Source: Paraburkholderia phenoliruptrix (GTDB lineage: Bacteria > Pseudomonadota > Gammaproteobacteria > Burkholderiales > Burkholderiaceae). From it: DNA of 64,000 bases. Positions 57,416 to 64,000 of the stretch are shown one piece after another. The stretch is taken from the NCBI RefSeq assembly GCF_019511605.1, contig NZ_JAEUAV010000009.1:124001-188000 (forward strand). Direction: 5' to 3'. The position numbers and the translations under genes are program-made. The first letter of the stretch is position 1. Each line of letters starts with the position of its first letter. A model generated the notes under the pieces. It was not told the DNA's origin and made no database searches. It worked only from the letters and a program-made list of their open reading frames with translations.

Positions 57416-58798
57416 TCAGATCGCCCAGCCGCCCAGGTAAAAACCGACCAGCACGATTGCAATCACCACCGTGCCCACGTTCAGCTTGCGGTATTCGCCG
57501 CTCACCACGCGGCCGATCACGAGCGTCGCGAAGCCCAGCATGATGCCGGTCACGATATTCGCCGTGAGCACGATGAAGACCGCGCACATGAGACCCGACA
57601 TCGCGTCGACCATATCGTCCATATGCAGCTTGCTGACGTTGGAGAGCATCAGCAGGCCCACGTACATCAGCGCGGGCGCCGTCGCGTACGAAGGCACGAG
57701 TCCCGCGAGCGGCGAGAAGAACATCACGCCGAGAAACAGCAGGCCGACCACGGCCGCGGCCATGCCGGTCTTCGCGCCGGCCGCCACGCCGACGGTCGAT
57801 TCGATGTACGCGGCAGCCGGCGCGCCGCCGAGCAGCCCCGAAAAAATCGAGCTGACCGAATCCGCCGTCAGCGCCCGCCCGCCGTTGATGATGCGGCCGT
57901 TCGCGTCGAGCTGTCCCGCCTGGCCGGCCACCGCGCGGATCGTGCCGGTGGCGTCGAACACGGCCGTCATCACGAGTGCGAGTACGCTCGGCAGCACCGC
58001 CATCGAGAGCGCGCCCTTGAGGTCCATCGCGCCGATCAGCGACTCGTGCCCCGGCGCGCTCAGCGACGGCACCGCGAACACGCCATGAAACGACACGGCC
58101 GGATCGACCAGCAGCGCAAGCGCCGAAATCGCGACGATCACGATCAGAATCGAGCCCGGCACGCGCCGGCGCACCAGGCCGAAAATCGCCGCGAGTCCAG
58201 CCACCGACATGAGCGCGGGCAACGCCGTGATATGCCCGAGCGCGACCGGCAGACCGGCGCCCGGATTCCGGACGACGAGACCCACGTCGTTGGCGGCGAT
58301 CAGCAGCAGGAAAAGACCAATGCCGATGCCCGTGCCGTGCGCGATGCCCGAGGGCAGATTGCGCAGAATCCACGAACGCACGCCCGTCACCGAAATCGCG
58401 GTGAACACCACGCCCATCAGGAATACGGCGCCGAGCGCCACCGTCGGATGCAAGCCCTTGCCGAGCACGAGACCGAACGCAGTGAAAGCGGTCAGCGAAA
58501 TGGCGCAGCCAATCGCGATAGGCAGGCGCGCCCACACGCCCATCAGCAGAGAGCCGAACGCTGTCGTCAGGCACACGGCGACGAACACTGCGCTCGTGTC
58601 GAAGCCCGCCTTGCCGAACATGCCTGGCACGACGAACACGGAATAGACCATCGCGAGAAAAGTGGTGATGCCCGCGACGATCTCCTGGCGCTGCGAGCTG
58701 CCGCGCGCGGTAATCTCGAAGTAGCGGTCGAGCAGCCCCCTCGTGTCTAACGACTCGGCGCCGGCTTCGGAAAGCGGCTGGGCGTGGGGTTCCATCAT
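57416..58798 (-). CDS. NCS2 purine permease (AzgA type)
   Basis: 460 residues with about 12-14 transmembrane segments. AzgA-type NCS2 features: [23 protein letters not shown], the substrate-site [39 protein letters not shown] and FFSPLAG. It is expected to import guanine, hypoxanthine or adenine with protons. The start MMEP has AAAGGAGG eight bases upstream. An 11-bp array lies about 100 bases upstream of it. Confidence 0.9.
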   Translation of the reverse strand: MMEPHAQPLSEAGAESLDTRGLLDRYFEITARGSSQRQEIVAGITTFLAMVYSVFVVPGMFGKAGFDTSAVFVAVCLTTAFGSLLMGVWARLPIAIGCAISLTAFTAFGLVLGKGLHPTVALGAVFLMGVVFTAISVTGVRSWILRNLPSGIAHGTGIGIGLFLLLIAANDVGLVVRNPGAGLPVALGHITALPALMSVAGLAAIFGLVRRRVPGSILIVIVAISALALLVDPAVSFHGVFAVPSLSAPGHESLIGAMDLKGALSMAVLPSVLALVMTAVFDATGTIRAVAGQAGQLDANGRIINGGRALTADSVSSIFSGLLGGAPAAAYIESTVGVAAGAKTGMAAAVVGLLFLGVMFFSPLAGLVPSYATAPALMYVGLLMLSNVSKLHMDDMVDAMSGLMCAVFIVLTANIVTGIMLGFATLVIGRVVSGEYRKLNVGTVVIAIVLVGFYLGGWAI

Positions 58799-58896
58799 GA
58801 TGAGTGCCTCCTTTATCAGCATGCTGAAACGGCCGTCATCGTGGCCGTCATCAGGTTCGTCTCTTTGCGTTGATTAATGTCGCGCGGGGTGGCGCG

Positions 58897-58953
58897 CTTT
58901 TGGTCGCTTTCGGTCCGCTTTTGGTCCGCTTTTTTTGGTCCGCTTTCTGCCCG
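58897..58953. repeat. 11-bp tandem array upstream of the purine permease
   Basis: Five units: CTTTTGGTCG (10), CTTTCGGTCCG (11), CTTTTGGTCCG (11), CTTTTTTTGGTCCG (14) and CTTTCTGCCCG (11). T-tract length differs among units, as if by slippage. The array belongs to the 561-base gene-free stretch 58799-59359, which also has T-rich GTGTTTTTTTGTGTC-like sequence near 58997-59030 and no gene I can support. Confidence 0.75.
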
Positions 58954-59359
58954 CGTCTAAACCGCAAAACCGCTTTGGAATCGCTTCCCGGCGGCTTTGT
59001 GTTTTTTTGTGTCATGTTTTTGTGTCTCGAAATGTAGGCCACCGTGGATATATCTCCCATCGCATGAATGGCATGCCGGGCATGTCGCGACGCTTATATC
59101 GTTCAGACGACGGCACCGCGCGCCCACGATCCACGCGTTTACACCTACGGTTTATGACCGGCGGCCGGCGTCATATGAAAGCAATTTGAGAGCCTCGGAG
59201 CCGGGCTGCGATATCCGCCGCGCGGCACGAACCGTGCTTGCCGCCTCGCGCTCAAACGGCCCTCAAAACGGGACCACCCGGCGTCGCGGGTTAAACTCTT
59301 GGCCGTACTGTTCACCCGCGGCCCTTTACGGGCCGCCCCGGTCCATGGAGTTTCTCCCG

Positions 59360-60367
59360 ATGAGTGGCGGCTTTTCGCTTCCTGCCTGGCGCCAAACCCT
59401 TCTCGCCGCATTCGCGCTGCTGGCGCTTCTCGCGCTGTCCGGCTGCAGCAGCCTGTTGTGGGGCACGCGCCAGGCGCCGATTGTCGAAGCCACGGTAATG
59501 CCGGTCGAAGCCGCGAGCGCGCCGGTGGCCGCGTCGGCGCCCGAGCCCGTCGAGACCGAAGCCGCCGAGCCCGAGCAGCCGAAAAAACCGAAGAAGCCGG
59601 TCGTCAAGCCGCACAAGGTCGAACCGCCGCCGCCCGTGGTCGCGCCGCCGCCTCCTCCGCCGCCGCCCCCGCCGCTGATTTTCGTGCGCACGATCGAGCG
59701 CAGCTACGCCCGCACGCTGCTCGACAGCGAGGTGCAGAAGCCGGATGGCAAGGTCGTCGGACGGGCGGTCGACATGATCGCGGATGCGAGCGGCAAGCCG
59801 CGTGAAGTCGTGGTCAATCTGCAAGGCTTCCTGGGCGTGGGCGACCGCAAGGTCAATTTCGCGTGGAATGCATTCCGCTTCACGCCGACCGCGAAGAGCG
59901 CGCCGATCACGCTGAACCCGTCGGCTGCGCCGGTGAGTCCGGCAAAGTCGAACACGGCGATGCAGGTCCCGCTGATCGACGCAACCGTCGAGCGCTCGAA
60001 CGGCGCGAAGGTGGGCCGCGTGATCGACGTGCTGATCGACGCGAGCGCGCAGCCGCAGGCAGTCGTGCTCGACGTCAACGGGATAGTGAGCACGGAGCGG
60101 CGCACGATTGCGGCCAACTGGTCGGCGCTGCGCTTCGTCGCGAAAGACAAGGAACTGCACCCGCAACTCGACTTGAGCGACGCGCAGATCAACGCCGCGC
60201 CGCCGTATGCGGCCGACAAACCTGTCCGCGCCGTCTCGCCGGCCCCGCCCGCCGCGTCCGCGGCCGCTGCCGCCACGGCGCCCGGCGCGTCGAGCGGTTC
60301 CGCAGCGGCGGCCTCTACTTCCGCGGCGGGTTCCGCAGTGGGTTCAAGCGCACGGGCGGTCCGATGA
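59360..60367 (+). CDS. Lipoprotein with two PRC-barrel-like domains
   Basis: 335 residues. A lipoprotein signal with LALSGC puts the acylated Cys at 29. An Ala/Pro/Glu-rich and proline-rich linker (to about 110, with ten consecutive prolines) is followed by two PRC-barrel-like repeats (about 120-195 and 215-285): LLDSEVQKPDGKVVGRAVDMIADASGKPREVVV and DATVERSNGAKVGRVIDVLIDASAQPQAVVL. The linker suits a span across the periplasm. The start at 59360 has GGAG nine bases upstream; an in-frame ATG 15 bases earlier overlaps it. The stop overlaps the MFS start as ATGA. Confidence 0.8.
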   Translation: MSGGFSLPAWRQTLLAAFALLALLALSGCSSLLWGTRQAPIVEATVMPVEAASAPVAASAPEPVETEAAEPEQPKKPKKPVVKPHKVEPPPPVVAPPPPPPPPPPLIFVRTIERSYARTLLDSEVQKPDGKVVGRAVDMIADASGKPREVVVNLQGFLGVGDRKVNFAWNAFRFTPTAKSAPITLNPSAAPVSPAKSNTAMQVPLIDATVERSNGAKVGRVIDVLIDASAQPQAVVLDVNGIVSTERRTIAANWSALRFVAKDKELHPQLDLSDAQINAAPPYAADKPVRAVSPAPPAASAAAAATAPGASSGSAAAASTSAAGSAVGSSARAVR

Positions 60368-61620
60368 CAGGCCGCACTCTGGTTACAGCGCGGAGCCTGC
60401 GCGCGCTCGACTGGCTCAATTTCTTCGTCGCCAACGTGCAAACGGGCTTCGGTCCGTTCATCGCGTCGTATCTGGCCTCGCACAAGTGGACCCAGGGCGA
60501 GATCGGCCTCGCGCTCTCGGTGGGCACGATCAGCGCGATGGTGAGCCAGGTGCCCGGCGGCGCCGCCGTCGACGCATTGCGCAACAAGAAAGGCGCGGCT
60601 GCGTGGGCGATCATCGCGATCATCCTGAGCGCCGTGCTGCTCGCCGCGAGTCCTACGGTGCTGCCGGTGTTCGCCGCCGAGGTCTTCCACGGCTTCGCCA
60701 GTTGCATGCTGACGCCGGCGCTCGCCGCGATTTCGTTTGCACTCGTCGGGCGCGCCAATCTCGGCGACCGGCTCGGGCGTAACGCGCGCTGGGCGTCGAT
60801 AGGCAGCGCGGTCGCAGCCGGGCTGATGGGCGTGTTCGGCGAATACTATTCGCCGCGCGCGGTGTTCTGGTTAACCGCGGGGCTTGCCGTGCCGGCGCTG
60901 ATCGCCCTCTCGATGATCCAGCGCACCGACACGATCCAGTTGCCGACAGCCGCGCCGACGCCTGCGCAGACCGAGCGGCGCGAGAGCCTGCGCGATTTGC
61001 TGCGCGACAAGCGGATGCTGCTGTTCGCCGCCTGCATCGTGCTGTTCCATCTGTCCAATGCGGCGATGCTCAATCTCGCCGCGGGCGAAGTGACCGCCAG
61101 CATGGGCGATAACGTGCAGCTCGTGATCGCGGCGTGCATCATCGTGCCGCAAGCGATCGTCGCGATGATGTCGCCGTGGGTCGGCCGTTCCGCCGAGCGT
61201 TGGGGACGCCGGCCGATCCTGCTGCTCGGCTTTTCGGCGCTGCCGGTGCGGGCACTGCTGTTCGCCGGAATCAGCAGCCCTTATCTGCTCGTGCCGGTGC
61301 AGGTACTCGACGGACTGAGCGCGGCTGTGTTCGGCGTGATGCTGCCGCTGATTGCCGCCGACGTGGCCGGCGGCAAGGGACGCTACAACCTGTGCATTGG
61401 CCTGTTCGGACTGGCGGCGGGCATCGGCGCTACGTTGAGCACCACGTTGGCGGGTTTCATCGCCGATCATTTCGGCAATGCGGTGGCCTTCTTCGGGCTC
61501 GCCGCGGCCGGGGCGCTGGCCGTTCTGCTGGTGTGGGCGGCCATGCCCGAAACGCGCGACGCCGCCGCCGCGGAGAACGGCGAGCCGGTTGCCGGTGAAG
61601 GCGGCTCGGCGGTCAGATAA
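60364..61620 (+). CDS. MFS transporter
   Basis: 418 residues, twelve predicted transmembrane helices. The loop 2-3 region GGAAVDALRNKKGA and loop 8-9 RSAERWGRRPILLLG fit the MFS pattern. The substrate is unknown; it resembles the YfmO/Bcr-type drug exporter family in outline. The ATG overlaps the stop of the PRC-barrel lipoprotein gene, so the two are coupled and probably work together at the envelope. Confidence 0.83.
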   Translation: MTGRTLVTARSLRALDWLNFFVANVQTGFGPFIASYLASHKWTQGEIGLALSVGTISAMVSQVPGGAAVDALRNKKGAAAWAIIAIILSAVLLAASPTVLPVFAAEVFHGFASCMLTPALAAISFALVGRANLGDRLGRNARWASIGSAVAAGLMGVFGEYYSPRAVFWLTAGLAVPALIALSMIQRTDTIQLPTAAPTPAQTERRESLRDLLRDKRMLLFAACIVLFHLSNAAMLNLAAGEVTASMGDNVQLVIAACIIVPQAIVAMMSPWVGRSAERWGRRPILLLGFSALPVRALLFAGISSPYLLVPVQVLDGLSAAVFGVMLPLIAADVAGGKGRYNLCIGLFGLAAGIGATLSTTLAGFIADHFGNAVAFFGLAAAGALAVLLVWAAMPETRDAAAAENGEPVAGEGGSAVR

Positions 61621-61637
61621 AAGCTAATGCGGCGCGT

Positions 61638-61682
61638 GAAAAGCGCCAGAAGCGCGCGAAGAGCAAAAAGCGCAAGAAGCGC
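61638..61682. repeat. 9-bp tandem array between convergent genes
   Basis: Five imperfect units (GAAAAGCGC, CAGAAGCGC, GCGAAGAGC, AAAAAGCGC, AAGAAGCGC) just after the MFS stop and before the argP stop. No terminator stem is obvious here. Confidence 0.65.
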
Positions 61683-61723
61683 CTGCATCGCCGCCGGCCA
61701 CGCAGGCGCGGTCGCAGGCGCAG

Positions 61724-62617
61724 CTAGTCGAGAAATTCGGCTGCGCGCTTGCGCAATACCGCGCTGAAGTCGTCGAGCCAGCCAATCGACAAACGCCAGC
61801 TCTGCCAGTAGAGATCCACGTCGATATGCTTGCCCGGCGCCATCTGCACGAGTTCGCCGCTCGTCAGATGCGACGCGATCATGCGCTCCGGACACATACC
61901 CCAGCCGAGCCCCGTCACGCAGGCACGCAGGAATCCGGCGACGTGCGGTATCCAGTGCAACGGCGGATTCACGTCCGCCCGCGTGACCCGCCGCATGAAG
62001 CGCTTTTGCAACTGATCCTTCGGATTGAAATCCACGCACGGCGCGCGGCGCAAACTGTCGCGCCCGACGCCGTCCGCGAAATGGCGCTCGAGAAATGCCG
62101 GCGAGCAGACCGCGAGATAACGCATGCGTCCCAGCCGCGTGGAGCGGCAGCCTTGCACCGGCTCGGCCTGAGTGGTCACCGCGCCTTGCACGCTGCCGTC
62201 GCGAATCCGCTGCGCGGTGTGATCCTGGTCGTCGATCACGAGGTCAAGCAGCATCTGGCGCTCCGCGCAAAACGGCGCAACGGCGTCGATAAACCAGGTG
62301 CCCACGCTGTCGTCGTTGACCGCGACGCGCAGCGCGGGCCAGCTTTCGACGAGACCGCCCGGCAGCGCGGGCACGCGGCCCGTCAATTCCGCTTCGAGCA
62401 TTTGCACGCGTTCAGTATGACGGCACAGCAACGCGCCCGAAGTGGTCGCGACGCACGGCTGGCCGCGCTTGACGAGCACGCTGCCCACACGCTCCTCGAG
62501 CAGCTTGACGCGCTGCGAGACCGCCGAGGGCGTCACGTTCAGTTCGCTCGCGGCACGGTCGAACGAACCGTGGCGCACCACTGCGGCGAGTGCGTCGAGC
62601 AACGCATAATCGAGCAT
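61724..62617 (-). CDS. argP: LysR regulator of arginine/lysine export ArgP (IciA/LysG)
   Basis: 297 residues, the ArgP/IciA length. It starts MLDYALLDALAAVVRHGSFDRAASELNVTPSAVSQRVKLLEERVG, closely like E. coli ArgP, and continues with the characteristic DDSVGTWFIDAV and RYLAVCSPAFLERHF. It senses lysine and arginine and activates argO. It is divergent from the LysE/ArgO-type exporter across 97 bases. Confidence 0.93.
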   Translation of the reverse strand: MLDYALLDALAAVVRHGSFDRAASELNVTPSAVSQRVKLLEERVGSVLVKRGQPCVATTSGALLCRHTERVQMLEAELTGRVPALPGGLVESWPALRVAVNDDSVGTWFIDAVAPFCAERQMLLDLVIDDQDHTAQRIRDGSVQGAVTTQAEPVQGCRSTRLGRMRYLAVCSPAFLERHFADGVGRDSLRRAPCVDFNPKDQLQKRFMRRVTRADVNPPLHWIPHVAGFLRACVTGLGWGMCPERMIASHLTSGELVQMAPGKHIDVDLYWQSWRLSIGWLDDFSAVLRKRAAEFLD

Positions 62618-62624
62618 TAGCGTT

Positions 62625-62641
62625 CCTTAATTGGAATTAGG
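62625..62641. promoter_or_regulatory. Candidate ArgP-binding palindrome
   Basis: CCTTAATTGGAATTAGG is a near-perfect 17-bp palindrome in the AT-rich part of the argP-argO intergenic region, fitting the T-N11-A type of LysR box. Confidence 0.5.
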
Positions 62642-62714
62642 TAAATTAGCTTCTCTTACTGCTTCCCGATCCGCAGACTAGCGGGGTTGGCTCCTTCCGT
62701 CTACTGGATCGACT

Positions 62715-63335
62715 ATGAACTGGCTGTCTTTTTCACACGGCGCGGCGTTATGCGCGTCGCTGATCGTCACCATCGGCGCGCAAAACGCGTTCGTGCTCAG
62801 GCAAGGCATCATGCGCTCGCACGTCGGCAAGATCGTCGCGCTGTGCGCGCTGTCGGACTGCATTCTGATCAGCGCAGGCGTCGGCGGCGCGTCCGTGCTA
62901 ATGGAGCGCTATCCGGTTTTTGTGCACGTCATGCTGTATGTGGGGCTCGCTTACCTCGCATGGTTCGGCATCAACGCGCTGCGTCGCGCGGTACGCCCCG
63001 GCCACGCGGTGATGGACGCCGACAACGGCTCCGCCGCGCCGCCCGCACAACGCGCGATGCCGATCGTGCTCATGACGCTCGCCTTCACCTGGCTGAATCC
63101 GCATGTTTATCTGGACACCTTCCTGCTGGTCGGTACGGCCGGTGCGCGCGAACCGGAAGGCGCACGCGTCGCGTTCGCAGTGGGCGCGATGGCCGTGAGC
63201 TGCGTGTGGTTTATCGGGCTGGGTTACGGTGCGCGCGCACTGGCGCCGCTGTTTCGCCGCGCGAATGCGTGGCGCGTGCTGGACGGCGCAATCGGCAGCA
63301 TGGTGTTGTTGCTGGCGGTGACGCAGTTGCGCTAG
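62715..63335 (+). CDS. argO: Arginine/lysine exporter (LysE/ArgO family)
   Basis: 206 residues with about six transmembrane helices. LysE-family motifs: HGAALCASLIVTIGAQNAFVLRQGI near the N-terminus and the conserved LAFTWLNPHVYLDTFLLVG. It exports basic amino acids under ArgP control, a natural counterpart of the arginine uptake genes in this window. Confidence 0.92.
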   Translation: MNWLSFSHGAALCASLIVTIGAQNAFVLRQGIMRSHVGKIVALCALSDCILISAGVGGASVLMERYPVFVHVMLYVGLAYLAWFGINALRRAVRPGHAVMDADNGSAAPPAQRAMPIVLMTLAFTWLNPHVYLDTFLLVGTAGAREPEGARVAFAVGAMAVSCVWFIGLGYGARALAPLFRRANAWRVLDGAIGSMVLLLAVTQLR

Positions 63336-63365
63336 GCGCAAGCATTGCGCAACGCCTCCGGCGCA

Positions 63366-64000
63366 CTAGCTTCGCGGCCCTTCGAGAGCGAGCAGTTCTT
63401 GCACGAGTTGCGCCGACACATAATGCGGGCCATCGAACAGATAAACCCGATGGCCGCGATACGCGCGCAGTTGCGGCGCAAGCTCCGCTGCGCTCGCCGA
63501 GCCAAAGGCGCCGCCCACGGCGGGACGAAACGCCTCGGCGATGATCCGCACGCGGCTTGCCCCCAGCCGTGCTGCCAAAGCGTCCGCGTACTCGCGCGCG
63601 GCGGCCGGGCCGCGCGTGTAGAGGCCGCAGCCGTCCTGGAAAAACACGCCGACGTCGCGCGGCAACCAGCCGTTGAGCCACGCGGCAAGCGCCTTGCCGC
63701 CAATGTTCGAATTGTCGTAGACGCTGATCCACAAAGGCCGCGGCAAACCACCAAGCAAGGGCCCGAGCGCCGCGGCGTCTTTCCATGTCGGGTCGACTTC
63801 GACGGGAAAGTAATAGCCCGCGACGTGAACCGGCGGCCGCATGTCGGCGAGCCTGCGTGACTGCTCGATCAGTTGAGCCGCATGGGCGCGCGCCGAGGTC
63901 TCGTCGAAACGGCCCGCGAGGCCGACGATCACATTGCGCGCCCACGGCTCGTTGGCAATGCGGGTCCAGTCGGGCAAGCGGCGAGCGGTTTTCAGGGCAT
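63366..64000 (-). CDS. Hypothetical protein, N-terminus beyond window
   Basis: At least 203 residues, and the frame stays open to the right edge (codons upstream read ALKTARRLPDW), so the start may be outside the window; the first start candidate inside is a TTG at 63977. Recognisable pieces: VHVAGYYFPVEVDPTWKD, PLWISVYDNSNIGGKALAAWL, DVGVFFQDGCGLYTRGP and VRIIAEAFRP. The strand-helix pattern suggests a glycosidase-like TIM barrel (Tyr-rich, FFQDG), but no family is recognised with confidence. Confidence 0.6.
   Translation of the reverse strand, partial: ALKTARRLPDWTRIANEPWARNVIVGLAGRFDETSARAHAAQLIEQSRRLADMRPPVHVAGYYFPVEVDPTWKDAAALGPLLGGLPRPLWISVYDNSNIGGKALAAWLNGWLPRDVGVFFQDGCGLYTRGPAAAREYADALAARLGASRVRIIAEAFRPAVGGAFGSASAAELAPQLRAYRGHRVYLFDGPHYVSAQLVQELLALEGPRS

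Noticed and set aside
57251-58750. Plus-strand 499-codon frame rich in Arg, His, Glu and Gln
   Set aside because: Antisense to the NCS2 permease gene; composition is that of the complement of hydrophobic codons.
58851-59060. Lys/Arg-rich 69-codon minus-strand gene
   Set aside because: The basic composition comes from reading the CTTTTGGTCCG array on the other strand; there is no ribosome binding site.

Overview
This window looks like a chromosomal segment of a high-GC betaproteobacterium of the family Burkholderiaceae, most likely Paraburkholderia, Caballeronia or a close relative. The assignment rests on base composition and on the gene sets: an aru/ast arginine succinyltransferase operon with separate AruF and AruG subunits, a hutHCUDIFG histidine operon using the formiminoglutamate deiminase route, YuxH-type EAL-HDOD proteins, and many LysR regulators. 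I saw no rRNA, tRNA, CRISPR array, prophage or intact insertion sequence. The left edge (1-320) has short repeats of unknown origin.

Layout. 321-5699: a leftward unit with a haloacetate-dehalogenase-type hydrolase, leuC/leuD paralogues and dctA, with a divergent LysR gene. 5989-12591: four signalling genes (EAL-HDOD, PAS-GGDEF-EAL, HDOD-GAF, EAL-HDOD) whose divergent promoter region carries two candidate flagellar sigma-28 promoters. 12916-24793: a leftward arginine/ornithine uptake and catabolism block, hisQ-hisM-hisP-argR-aruC-aruF-aruG-astD-astB-astE, with its binding-protein gene at the far end behind a strong terminator. 25067-26603: a patatin-like protein and a BamE-like lipoprotein. 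26604-27224: a gene-free region with a candidate structured RNA.

27225-34209: a sulfur neighbourhood (SsuA-like binding protein, LysR, four-domain rhodanese, thiol dioxygenase, SsuD-like monooxygenase, YhbW-like oxidoreductase). 34278-35438: secreted alpha/beta hydrolase. 35923-40378: glgC-glgA, pdxY and an acidic hypothetical. 40888-45219: orphan LivK-type binding protein, a DUF3857/transglutaminase-like protein, an XRE-like protein and a tiny His-rich exported peptide. 45332-53839: the hut operon, with palindromic HutC-type operators over its promoter. 54067-58798: LysR and a divergent epimerase-like gene, a small membrane protein, a DUF899 protein and an NCS2 purine permease. 59360-64000: a PRC-barrel lipoprotein coupled to an MFS transporter, the argP-argO pair and an incomplete gene at the right edge.

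The gene content centres on nitrogen-rich amino acid use (arginine, ornithine, histidine, lysine/arginine export) and sulfur compounds. The least explained feature is a recurrent class of short tandem arrays in leader regions. At least six have an 11-bp period, with units that are mostly different, and each lies upstream of a coding region. The second is the structured, terminator-ended minus-strand segment at about 26840-27120. Start sites were chosen from ribosome binding sites, family lengths and gene overlaps. All functional calls come from recognising motifs and family resemblance by eye, without database searches.
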